A stretch of DNA of 53,056 nt from Candidatus Saccharimonadota bacterium (GTDB lineage: Bacteria; Patescibacteriota; Saccharimonadia; Saccharimonadales; AQU-01): assembly GCA_018499905.2 (NCBI GenBank), contig JAHBAU020000001.1, positions 1-53,056 on the forward strand, in the 5' to 3' direction. Positions 8,661-16,553 of this stretch are shown here, piece by piece (position 1 is the stretch's first letter; every line of letters starts with the position of its first letter). The notes under the pieces are model-generated. The model searched no databases. It was not told where the DNA came from and was given only the letters and a program-made list of their open reading frames with translations. A program made the translations under genes and the position numbers.

Positions 8661-10286
8661 CTATTCTACATAACCACGGGCACGGAGAGAGGCTTGGATT
8701 GCATCTCTGTCCATGCCAACTATCCTGGCTACCCTATCGGCGTGGCTGGTAGTTGATACGCCTGGGATAATTCTGTAGGTGGGTTCGCCGTCCTTGAACT
8801 CAACTTGCACTTGTTGGCCGATCCCATTCTGGGCCGATTGCTGCACAAGTTCGGTCGCATGTGTTGAAAACACCGTTCGTCCACCAATTGTGTCAAAACC
8901 TCTGACGATATCTCCAAGGATCTCTATGCGTTCCTGATGCGTTGTGCCGTCCATGCAATCATCCAGGCCGATCAAGCTGTGGGGCGTGGCTCGTTCAAAA
9001 ACAGTGCGTAATTCACCAAGTTCATAGCCAAAGCGGCCGGTTTCGTCTACCAAATTTGGTGCACCTGGAACCATATAATGCATAAAATCAGCCGGCGTTG
9101 TTGCAAATGAATCGGCTACAACCGGACCGCCGGCTTCAGCGAGTGCTTGGCTGTGCAAGACAGCTTTAAGGGTAGTTGATTTGCCGCCACTATTTGGTCC
9201 GGTGAGCATAGTCATGCCGGTAAGTTCAAAATCATTGGGGGTTACTTGGTTGGCGGGCCGTGTAAACGCAAGAATTGGGTTTTTTAAACCATCAGCTCGA
9301 ATGTAGGGGCTGTCGCTAGATTCTACAACCGGCTGGTACACGTCATGCCCATTCCTTTCTGTCACAGTGGCAAAATTCGCAAAACTTTGTAAGACATCCA
9401 GCTCGGAGTAGTCGGCAAACGCTTGCCCGAGTCCTGCATCAGCCTGCCAGCGTTTACGTACCGGGTCGATAAACATGGGTCCATGAATTGCGTCGCCAGT
9501 ATTGTTCACCATAGCAGCGACACCGGCTGACATGACACCGCTTAAACCCAGTGCAATTTGCCAGTCCGGCAAGACATTTGCTGCTTGCTGAGTAGCTTCG
9601 GTGACTGCAGCGGCTTGATTCGTATCACCCTTACTAATTAACAACGCTCCGTATGAAGTGAGTCCGACCAATAAGCCCCGTCCCGTTATGGAGCTGCCGC
9701 GATATGCCAATCTAGTTGGTGGCAGCCATCGCCAAGCGCTATCATGCGGTCTTAAGCCAGCTGGGGTTAGATAAACTTTTCCCACAGCAAATTTGGCATC
9801 ATCGCTGTCTGCATAGCCGGCGAGTGATTCAAGAGTACTCTTTAAGAGTGGTGTTTCAATTTTAGAAGTATCCACTGCTTCGGCTAAATCAGTAATAACC
9901 CGAACGCCTGCCCTTGCAGCATTGTAAAATCTTCTGGGCACCGTATATCTATCGGTTCGGCCATCGAGAAAATCTAGGAGTCCTCGCTCATTTTGAGCAA
10001 CTGCCGATAATCCACTGGTCAATGCTTCGCGCGTAGTACTGTCAGCCCGCAGTTCGTCGACAGACTCTTGGCGCTGCTGTCGAAGTTCTGGATCGACACC
10101 ACCTAAGAGGTCAGCCATCAGGGTCGCACCGCCTAAGAGTGTTCGTGGCCCAAGAACACTATGCAGTCTCTGCATTTCCAGAGGGTCGTCATTGACATTA
10201 AAAGTGGTAACTCTGCGCTGGTTAGCACTTATGCTCGCAAGGAGTTCTTGACTGTACATACGGTACATCTTAAAAGCAAAAGGCAT
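8661..10286 (-). CDS. MutS-family ATPase (no mismatch-recognition domain)
   Basis: About 541 aa. The C-terminal ABC-type ATPase of the MutS family is clear: Walker A GPNSGGKST at about residue 361, Walker B/signature region SLIGLDDCMDGTTHQE, and the switch TVFSTHATELV. The N-terminal half is a helical lever-like region, with no mismatch-binding domain (Phe-x-Glu) and no Smr nuclease, so this is not classical MutS. An orphan MutS-like protein of unknown DNA or RNA target is the best description. I place the start at the ATG (10286); the track uses a TTG three codons earlier. About 157 nt of empty sequence separates it from the next gene upstream. Confidence 0.8.
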   Translation of the reverse strand: MPFAFKMYRMYSQELLASISANQRRVTTFNVNDDPLEMQRLHSVLGPRTLLGGATLMADLLGGVDPELRQQRQESVDELRADSTTREALTSGLSAVAQNERGLLDFLDGRTDRYTVPRRFYNAARAGVRVITDLAEAVDTSKIETPLLKSTLESLAGYADSDDAKFAVGKVYLTPAGLRPHDSAWRWLPPTRLAYRGSSITGRGLLVGLTSYGALLISKGDTNQAAAVTEATQQAANVLPDWQIALGLSGVMSAGVAAMVNNTGDAIHGPMFIDPVRKRWQADAGLGQAFADYSELDVLQSFANFATVTERNGHDVYQPVVESSDSPYIRADGLKNPILAFTRPANQVTPNDFELTGMTMLTGPNSGGKSTTLKAVLHSQALAEAGGPVVADSFATTPADFMHYMVPGAPNLVDETGRFGYELGELRTVFERATPHSLIGLDDCMDGTTHQERIEILGDIVRGFDTIGGRTVFSTHATELVQQSAQNGIGQQVQVEFKDGEPTYRIIPGVSTTSHADRVARIVGMDRDAIQASLRARGYVE

Positions 10287-10443
10287 AATAATCAAGCAAT
10301 ATCATATAATCCTTAGTATTACAAAACACCTATAATTGTCTTGTCTCACAGCACTAACTCGTAATTTCATAGCCATGTGCGTGACTCTAAGAGGTCTATG
10401 TATTGCGAGAGTGCAAATGCGTATTCTTATTGATTTTGTTTTG

Positions 10444-10983
10444 TTAAGCTTGCTGGCAGAGTTCGGCAAGCTTTAAGGTGGTGTTGGCGTTGCGGATGGT
10501 GACAAACTGATAAGCGCGGGTACCGACGATTTTACTGTATCTTGTGCGGCTAAATGTCTTCAAAGGTGCTGTCCAGAAGATGATTGGGTGATAGGCGGCT
10601 ACTTGTTCGTATTCGTGCTTTGCTTCCCCTACCTCTGTCATTATTTCTTCAGCTGTTTTCGGGGCAATCACAAAAATTGCATTGTGCTTCGCATCACCCT
10701 TGTTCCACCACTTTGGTGCATGATCTAATGCGTTTAGTAAATCGTCGGCCGAAATAATCGAACAAACCACATGAAACCCGAAGCGCTTTTCTATTGCTGC
10801 TTCACAAATAGTTACGAGGTTGACGGTATCGGTTTCTTGCGAGTCAAATAAAACATTACCCGAGTTTATATATGTCGTGACGTCCGTAAAACCCTCTGCT
10901 TCCAAACAGGCCTTCAGCTCGGTCATGGCCACTTTGTTGTTGCCGCCAACATTAATCCCACGAAGCAGGGCTATGAATCTCAT
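10444..10983 (-). CDS. DUF1697 family protein
   Basis: 179 aa, with the family N-terminus MRFIALLRGINVGGNNKVAMTELKACLEAEGFTDVTTYINSGNVLF almost unchanged. The fold is ferredoxin-like and the function unknown. TATAAT ends 6 nt before the ATG, giving a leaderless single-gene unit. Confidence 0.9.
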   Translation of the reverse strand: MRFIALLRGINVGGNNKVAMTELKACLEAEGFTDVTTYINSGNVLFDSQETDTVNLVTICEAAIEKRFGFHVVCSIISADDLLNALDHAPKWWNKGDAKHNAIFVIAPKTAEEIMTEVGEAKHEYEQVAAYHPIIFWTAPLKTFSRTRYSKIVGTRAYQFVTIRNANTTLKLAELCQQA

Positions 10984-11071
10984 ACCTTGATTATACGCAA
11001 TAAATGCCTAAGAATGCTCCAAATAGTAAGTGCATGTTGTTGTAGTGTCCGCCATATGACCAGTGCTTACA

Positions 11072-11842
11072 TCATTTTTTTGTCTTGAGAAAGTCCGCAG
11101 TGCTGTCAATAAGGAATAGGCTGACGTCGTCACGTGTCTTGCCCGACTCCTGAAAGGGCGTGCTGATAACGCCGATTAATATCATCATGTAGATCAGAAC
11201 AAAACTGATTATGCCAATGATGGCAAGACTTCCATAGAACGGGTCCACATTGGTAAGTATAAGCAAACCAATGACAAAAAACACGATTGATTTAAGCAGA
11301 ATATTAGCCGATGGGATGAACTTTATGCGCTGAATATAAGTCACTCGTTTACGGTGCTTAAGTAGCAATAGCTGCTGTTGTTTTAGCTTGACGATAAAAT
11401 TAGGTGGTACGCCCGCCGTTTCCATTTCACCAAAGTATGGGCTCAGCGCATGGATTTTTGCGCTCATGCCTCTTGAGGCATTGCGTGTATCATCCTCGAA
11501 TTTATATGCAATTTTCTTAAGCTGCTTGCGAAATCCCTCTAAATCAAACTTTGGATATGTTTTATGTATGACTGCAGCATCGACATACATGTCTTCAATG
11601 TTTGCGGCAAATTCTGATGGAATACGCTCCGACTCTTTATAGTCAGCTATGGTCGCAGACAGCAAGAAGCCAATGACCAGCGTTGCACTAGAAATCACAC
11701 CATTATGCAGCGAACTTTGTTCGATCGGCTCCCACCCAAAATCGTGAAACACATACTTAACAGCCACTATAAGTAGAGCTGATACGAAAGAGACAAGAAA
11801 TATTTTGTATGTATTAATGTTTTTAAACACCGTACACATCAT
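11072..11842 (-). CDS. Four-helix membrane protein, bestrophin-like/DUF4239-like
   Basis: 256 aa with two N-terminal hydrophobic helices (FLVSFVSALLIVAV; SATLVIGFLLSATIADY), a long soluble helical segment (about 75-180), and two more helices near the C-terminus (IVFFVIGLLIL; AIIGIISFVLIYMMILIGV). The helix-2 end LSATIADYKESER resembles bestrophin-like/DUF4239 channels, but I am not certain. A TATAAT box overlaps the first ATG codons, so the true start may be the GTG at 11830, which lies 10 nt after the box. Confidence 0.65.
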   Translation of the reverse strand: MMCTVFKNINTYKIFLVSFVSALLIVAVKYVFHDFGWEPIEQSSLHNGVISSATLVIGFLLSATIADYKESERIPSEFAANIEDMYVDAAVIHKTYPKFDLEGFRKQLKKIAYKFEDDTRNASRGMSAKIHALSPYFGEMETAGVPPNFIVKLKQQQLLLLKHRKRVTYIQRIKFIPSANILLKSIVFFVIGLLILTNVDPFYGSLAIIGIISFVLIYMMILIGVISTPFQESGKTRDDVSLFLIDSTADFLKTKK

Positions 11843-12020
11843 TATACAAGAATGCCAACGCTGTAAATTAAAAGTTTGTCATTGTAATGAATAAAGCCGT
11901 GCCCTGGCATCAGCTCGGGCTGCTGTAGTTGCCGTTAAAATCGAATCCCATGAGCCTGAACATAACTCTCGACTTCATGACTGCATTGTCCTGGCTCCAT
12001 CTAGTGGATACAATTCACAG

Positions 12021-12629
12021 CTATACAGTTATTTTTGACGTGCCTTCATGTTCGATCAGTGAGCCCAAAAATATAAAGTTTCTATCGTGTTTTCCGCTCG
12101 TAAACACTTGTACGAAATCACACGATCCTAATTCTGAAACTACGGAGTCATACGTCATGTGGGTAGGAGCGTAGATTACTATATCATTCGTTATATGTGA
12201 GCGGATGTTTGCAATAAGTGTGCGTAGGTCTGGGTTCTGTCTTGCTGGGTCAACTTTGCCTGAATGATCGCTCCAATAAGGAATATCATATAAGACGACA
12301 TCCGCTTTAATCTTAGATAAGGCATTTGTACTACTTATGTCGCCTAACAAGAGAATAAAGTTTCTGATATTAGCTTGCACAAGGTTAGTTTTGCAATCAC
12401 GAATTATTGCTTCGTCATTATCCACACCAATAACTTTATCAAAAGATTTTGCTAGCTCAATCAAACTTACACCAATACCGCAACACAACTCGCATACAGT
12501 GTCTCCCTTGCCTTTTAGTCTTTGAGCAAGGTATTTTGCTGTAGCCGGATAGCTTGCAATTTTTAAAGATAACTCACTTCCGGCAATATTTTCGTCATAT
12601 CCGCGCTTATCTATGATTTCTTCACGCAT
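12021..12629 (-). CDS. SAM-dependent methyltransferase (Rossmann class I)
   Basis: About 202 aa. Motif I is VCELCCGIGVSLIELAK, followed by the acidic loop VIGVDND and motif IV VVLYDIPYW. The D-I-P-Y tetrad recalls DPPY/DPPW methylases that act on amino groups in nucleic acids (for example cap guanine-N2 methylases), so an RNA or DNA substrate is plausible but unproven. The track starts at 12698. I place the start at 12629 because TGTTATCAT, an extended -10 box, ends exactly 6 nt before that ATG. The stretch 12630-12870 then holds no gene I can support. Confidence 0.7.
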   Translation of the reverse strand: MREEIIDKRGYDENIAGSELSLKIASYPATAKYLAQRLKGKGDTVCELCCGIGVSLIELAKSFDKVIGVDNDEAIIRDCKTNLVQANIRNFILLLGDISSTNALSKIKADVVLYDIPYWSDHSGKVDPARQNPDLRTLIANIRSHITNDIVIYAPTHMTYDSVVSELGSCDFVQVFTSGKHDRNFIFLGSLIEHEGTSKITV

Positions 12630-12870
12630 TAAGTAATGATAACAAAAAGACGCTCTGTTTTCGCAAAGTGGCTTGAATGAGTAGCTGACAACATCCATTT
12701 TATTTTGTTCTAACGCCGTTCTGTAATCTGCTTCATTCCAAATGTAAGTAACCTTTAGTCGTGTAGACCGTCCTAATCTATTATCACTTAATCTTCTCGA
12801 TCCCGTTCTGCAATAGCAAACATGACCAATAGCTTTTTCTGTACAACTACTATGATTCTGCTACTCTAGG

Positions 12871-14349
12871 GTGTATTATCACTTACTAAGTAACAAAACG
12901 CATAGCACTGTATTTGATAAATATATGAAAAGCATCAAACCTGAACCAGTTATTGTTTTAGTTGGCCTTGGACTGCACGCCAAGCGTATATATTTGCCTT
13001 ATTTAGCCCAGAATAAGCAAAGATTGGGTTTGGTTATTGACCTAGAGTCTAATAGTGATGCAGTGAACCAATATCTTAAGGATAATGGCATTGACTGCCA
13101 GACTTATTTTATTGCAAATAAGCAACGAGACGACGAGAAGTTAAACAAACGAGATGAATCTAATATCGCAGTATTGTGCAGAGATCTGGGCATTACTCAT
13201 GCGATTATTTCTACCGAACCCAAAGCTCATAAGGCTTACGCTAAGTTTTTTGTTCCAAACGGGATTGATACATTGGTAGACAAGCCGATAACCTCACCAT
13301 TGCACCCGAGCACTAAGCCAAAACAGGCTCGAAAAATATATAAAGATTATAAAGAACTTGCATTACTCGCAAAGAATCCGAGCCATGGCAGGCTGACCGT
13401 ACAGGCGCAGCGCCGTTTCCATGTTGGCTACTTGTTTGTATACGATTTAATTAACAAAATCATCGCTGACTACAACGTGCCGATAACCTATCTAGATACT
13501 TACCACTGTGATGGTCTGTGGTCTATGCCTCCCGAATTTGTGTTTCGTGAAAACCATCCGTATAAATACGGTTATGGCAAACTGATGCATAGTGGGTATC
13601 ACTTTGTTGATGTGGCGGCGTGGTTCCTTGACCTAAACAACCAGATTGTCAACAAGTGCCCTGATAACGCAGAAGTCGCCAATTATATGTTACGGCCAAG
13701 TGATTTTACATCTATAGTTGACGAAGATAATTATAAGCAATTCTTTGGTGAGCAAGTATTTTCCGACCACTTTAATACAAAGCACCAGATGGCCGCATAC
13801 GGTGAAATTGACTCCAGCTCTGTATTGCGCATGAAGCGGGGCGATAAAACAGTAGCCCTTTGTAGCATCAACCTGTTGCAAAACGGATTCTCCCGGAGAA
13901 GCTGGCCAGATTTGCCACAAGATACTTACAAGTCAAACGGACGTATCAGACACGAGCGCTTAAGTGTTCAGGTCGGTCCGTTATTAAACGTTCAGATTCA
14001 TAGTTACGAATCGTACGAGATAAAAGACAAGCATAAACACGCTCATGAGTTATTTGATACTGGTAATAACGAACATTTTGATATCTACATATATCGAAAT
14101 TCTGACCTGATTGGTGGTAAGGCTTATGAGAAAATAGGCATTGAACAACTGTATAAGCATGAGGGCTCGATTGGCCATAACGAAGCGGCGCGCGAAAAGT
14201 GCTTGATGCAGTTTTTGAGCGGCTCAGCAGATATTTCCGATATAGCTGCCCATAACAGCACGAATCGACTACTGTCAAATCTCTATCTAGCTGCTTGCAA
14301 CGACTTTAAGGGCCGACCAGCAATTAGCAAGTTCAAGCTTGGTATTTGA
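12871..14349 (+). CDS. Gfo/Idh/MocA-type NAD(P)-dependent oxidoreductase
   Basis: 492 aa. An N-terminal Rossmann strand-loop-helix (VIVLVGLGLHAKRIYLPYL) is followed by the family's HAIISTEPKAHKAY..GIDTLVDKPITSP segment, where DKP replaces the usual EKP. The long C-terminal half would form the substrate domain; GYHFVDVAAWFLD carries a candidate catalytic H..D. The substrate is unknown, probably a sugar or sugar-nucleotide derivative. Start is the GTG at 12871 (TGCTACTCT just upstream); an ATG at 12925 is an alternative. The 3' end overlaps the convergent Nudix gene by 17 nt. Confidence 0.75.
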   Translation: MYYHLLSNKTHSTVFDKYMKSIKPEPVIVLVGLGLHAKRIYLPYLAQNKQRLGLVIDLESNSDAVNQYLKDNGIDCQTYFIANKQRDDEKLNKRDESNIAVLCRDLGITHAIISTEPKAHKAYAKFFVPNGIDTLVDKPITSPLHPSTKPKQARKIYKDYKELALLAKNPSHGRLTVQAQRRFHVGYLFVYDLINKIIADYNVPITYLDTYHCDGLWSMPPEFVFRENHPYKYGYGKLMHSGYHFVDVAAWFLDLNNQIVNKCPDNAEVANYMLRPSDFTSIVDEDNYKQFFGEQVFSDHFNTKHQMAAYGEIDSSSVLRMKRGDKTVALCSINLLQNGFSRRSWPDLPQDTYKSNGRIRHERLSVQVGPLLNVQIHSYESYEIKDKHKHAHELFDTGNNEHFDIYIYRNSDLIGGKAYEKIGIEQLYKHEGSIGHNEAAREKCLMQFLSGSADISDIAAHNSTNRLLSNLYLAACNDFKGRPAISKFKLGI

Positions 14350-14752
14350 CACCTTTCTGGATAGATTCAAGAGTTTTTGGAGTTAGAATAGACTCCTCTA
14401 GATCGGCTACGTTCCACCACTTTACTTCCACAGTGTCCTCTAGTGGTTTGGGTTCGCCACTGGTAATTTTGGCCAAAAAGATAATATATATTTTGGATTT
14501 ATCATCGCTAACCCTGGCTGAACTATCTAGATAGCCAATAATTTCAACCGCGATACCCATCTCTTCTAGGGTTTCGCGTTTTAGGTTTTCCTCAAATGTA
14601 TCCGGTCCAGTGATTGTTGTTTCAACTTTACCACCGGGAATACCCCATAGACCAGGAAAAACATCCTCGTCCATGCTTCTTTTACCGAGCAACACCTGAC
14701 CTTGCTCATTAAGAATGACACAACTAATAATCACCTGGTGTTCAGTTTTCAT
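14333..14752 (-). CDS. Nudix hydrolase
   Basis: 139 aa. Hydrolyses nucleoside-diphosphate-linked compounds. The Nudix box is present with an insertion: GGKVE then a few extra residues, then TFEENLKRETLEEMGI, keeping the metal-binding RETLEE. The N-terminus has VLLGKR and the C-terminus WWNVADLEE, as in MutT-like members. TATACT ends 6 nt before the ATG (leaderless). It overlaps the 3' end of the opposing oxidoreductase gene. Confidence 0.9.
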   Translation of the reverse strand: MKTEHQVIISCVILNEQGQVLLGKRSMDEDVFPGLWGIPGGKVETTITGPDTFEENLKRETLEEMGIAVEIIGYLDSSARVSDDKSKIYIIFLAKITSGEPKPLEDTVEVKWWNVADLEESILTPKTLESIQKGVKYQA

Positions 14753-14766
14753 CAGTTTAGTATAGC

Positions 14767-15579
14767 CTAAATGCCAAGCCCATCACCATTTAGTAAGTCT
14801 GGGTGTCTCCTAGCTATAGCGCCGACGACAGCTCGGTGTACGTGCTCGGCAGGTGGGACGCCGCTAATATTGACAACTTGATCACGTAAGTCATCAGGCA
14901 TAAGGCCAAGTGCTAGCGGGTAGAGATGGGCGCAATTGACGATATTTCTAGCTCTAAACCTCAGCTTCGGGTCATCATCATCTAGACGTCTCAACAGAGC
15001 GCCGATCGGTGCATCGAATAGAAACAACGTGTCGGGCATGGCGTCTTGGAAGCTAAGCTCTGTTTCTGTATCGATAGCATTATTATCAACTGGCCTGCCG
15101 ACAATTTCTGGTGCGAACGATGGAAGCTCAAATCCAGGAAGTTGCGGGTCCCTATATAGATCATCTAGATTAGAGTCGGTATCTAATTGCCCGCGTTCAA
15201 GTGGTATCATCATTCGTGATATAACAGAACGGTCGATTAGTATAGCTGCATGTTGCGAGCCCTGGTCTGTTGCCATGCTTGGCAGTACTTCTTGTTTTAG
15301 GTACCGCATTTCATGGGTCAGCCGGATCGATGCCGCTTGCCAGTGTTCGGGAGTTGCGTCGGGACCTCTTAAAGCATGAGTCATTGAATTCCACCACATA
15401 GAGTCAGGATGATCGCTTCCCCATTGGGCTTCTTTGGAGCCATCGCCACGGACTTGAAGATTAGGTACATTCATCGTATCCAAACGTTCAGACAGCATAT
15501 CCATCTGTGTGCCCTTGCCTACTCTGTGGACACCTTCAAAACCTAAAGCTATAACAGTCGGAAACGATTCTGCTGACAT
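14767..15579 (-). CDS. Thymidylate-kinase-like P-loop kinase
   Basis: 270 aa. The N-terminal P-loop FEGVHRVGKGTQ matches the thymidylate kinase pattern FEGxxGxGKTTQ, with basic residues inside the loop, and ILIDRSVISRM matches the DR(Y/F)xxS acceptor motif. It is longer than bacterial Tmk (about 210 aa) and the middle (about 130-175) is divergent. It may be a dTMP kinase or a related nucleotide kinase. An extended -10 box, TGTTATAAT, lies 8 nt before the ATG. Confidence 0.7.
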   Translation of the reverse strand: MSAESFPTVIALGFEGVHRVGKGTQMDMLSERLDTMNVPNLQVRGDGSKEAQWGSDHPDSMWWNSMTHALRGPDATPEHWQAASIRLTHEMRYLKQEVLPSMATDQGSQHAAILIDRSVISRMMIPLERGQLDTDSNLDDLYRDPQLPGFELPSFAPEIVGRPVDNNAIDTETELSFQDAMPDTLFLFDAPIGALLRRLDDDDPKLRFRARNIVNCAHLYPLALGLMPDDLRDQVVNISGVPPAEHVHRAVVGAIARRHPDLLNGDGLGI

Positions 15580-15746
15580 ATGCTTTAATTATAACACAAA
15601 AGCATAAACAATACAACTTTGACACGATATGGCCTTCACCACCATGAAAATTTAATAGATATCCTGAACCTACTAGTGACTAAGGTTGTACAGGTTGTCA
15701 ATTAATCGAAATCTGCTGCGGTTGGAGTTTCAAAGTAAGTCTCATA

Positions 15747-15774
15747 ACAAAAAAACGAGCCCATAAGGACTCGT
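15747..15774 (-). terminator. Intrinsic terminator of the tRNA gene
   Basis: On the minus strand an 8-bp stem ACGAGTCC/GGGCTCGT with a TTAT loop is followed by seven T. It begins 8 nt after the encoded CCA end of the tRNA. Confidence 0.85.
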
Positions 15775-15822
15775 CTTTTCTTGGCTCCGGGGACTGGATT
15801 CGAACCAGCGACCTAGTGGTTA

Positions 15823-16362
15823 TGCTTATCCTGTGTTTTCACACAGGGACGGACTATCTTATCATCCCTTTCAGGATGTTGGGCGCTCTATGAGAGATTA
15901 TTGTTAGGCTCACTCTCTAGTCTCTGAACCTTCCAGTTTCTATTAACCTAAAACTGGCTTGGCTGCGGATTACCATATCTTTCGACGTAGGCTTCCCGAC
16001 AATTCACCCAATGTTCACTATTTGGTTTCCCAAATAGGCTGCTTGTAGCCTGCGTGAATCTCTCTATGACAGTTCGCACAAAGCAGTACGCATTTATCTG
16101 CTTCTGCTTTGTTCTTTTCAAAAGACCGTGAGGCCACTTGATGAAATACCAAAATCTTTTTGCGATGCATCCATATGGTGTAGGTCGAGCGCATCAATAC
16201 ACTCGCTGTAGCCACAGAGTATGCATCTACCGCCTTTGTGTTCTACAAGTAATTGTCTGACACGCTTGCGACGTTTGGTAACTGCTGCCTTGAGATATTC
16301 AGCGCGATCGGCGTATGTGCGACGTTCTGGCATACATAAAATTGTATACCAGTGCATATCGA
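15823..16362 (-). ncRNA. Group I self-splicing intron (540 nt, IA-like)
   Basis: The canonical core is visible on the minus strand: P element GAATTGTCGGGAAG, Q element AATCCGCAGCCAAG, R element GTTCAGAGACTAGA, S element AAGATAGTCC. P3 pairs TTGGGTG with CGCCCAA (7 bp), P7 pairs GACTA with TAGTC, P8 is CATCC/GGATG, and P9 is a 7-bp hairpin with a GAAA loop. An extra GAGAG/CTCTC hairpin between P7 and P3' is typical of subgroup IA. The guide GCAGCC (16042-16037) pairs with the exon end GGCUGU through five Watson-Crick pairs and a terminal U-G wobble, and is followed by a GAAA-capped P2 hairpin. The endonuclease ORF therefore sits in the P1 loop. Confidence 0.88.
16018..16333 (-). pseudogene. 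Intron-encoded HNH homing endonuclease, frameshifted
   Basis: The reading frame opens at MPERRTYADRAEYL (16333) and runs through RRKRVRQLLVEHKGGRCILCGYSECIDALDLHHMDASQKDFGISSSGLT, a typical HNH N-terminal half. It then meets a stop. The rest of the domain, RSFEKNKAEADKCVLLCANCHREIHAG, is in another frame. Restoring two bases near 16124-16131 would join GLT to RSFEKNK as in intact relatives. The final residues (YKQPIWETK) are read through the intron's guide and P2 hairpin. Either the endonuclease is dead or this is an assembly error. Confidence 0.8.
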
Positions 16363-16553
16363 ACAGCCACCCGCTCTACCGCTGAGCTACCCCGGAATAT
16401 AACTGTAAGGTGCGACTTCTTATTCCACCTTAGAAGTACGAAGGTAAAGTATAATGAAAGTCCTTTATAGCGTCAAACTGTTGCGCGGTGTTTCCTAAGG
16501 TTGTTGTAAGTCTTATTCTTGCGATCATGATAGTAAGGAATTAAGCTTGTTCC

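Larger units (their letters stand above)
15782..16396 (-). tRNA. tRNA interrupted in the anticodon loop by a group I intron (body most like tRNA-Asn, GUU)
   Basis: The 5' exon (16396-16363) reads acceptor TCCGGGG, TA, D-arm GCTC-AGCGGTA-GAGC, G, anticodon stem GGTGG, then the loop start. The 3' exon (15822-15782) reads the loop end, stem CCACT, variable AGGTC, T-arm GCTGG-TTCGAAT-CCAGT, acceptor CCCCGGA, discriminator G and encoded CCA. All seven acceptor pairs are Watson-Crick. U1-A72, G73 and the joined loop CTGTTAA fit tRNA-Asn. Three joins that differ by 1-2 nt all give a 7-nt loop: GUU (Asn) if cut after U35 or U36, or CAU if cut after U33. Intron pairing supports U35 and tRNA identity supports Asn, but the usual rule that group I introns end in G favours CAU. 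Confidence 0.85.

Noticed and set aside
9610-9640. A third TGAT-N4-ATCA box (TTGATTCGTATCAC)
   Set aside because: It lies inside the MutS-like coding sequence and is expected by chance at about one per 65 kb.
11843-12020. tRNA-like stretch (ATCGAATCCCATGAG) between two genes
   Set aside because: It resembles a T-loop, but no acceptor stem, D-arm or anticodon arm can be built around it.
12630-12698. Longer N-terminus (MDVVSYSFKPLCENRASFCYHYL) for the methyltransferase
   Set aside because: An extended -10 box sits inside this stretch exactly 6 nt before the ATG at 12629, so the upstream codons are probably not transcribed.
16118-16357. Two independent small genes at 16118-16357 and 16018-16215
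   Set aside because: They are the two halves of one HNH endonuclease in different frames inside the intron.
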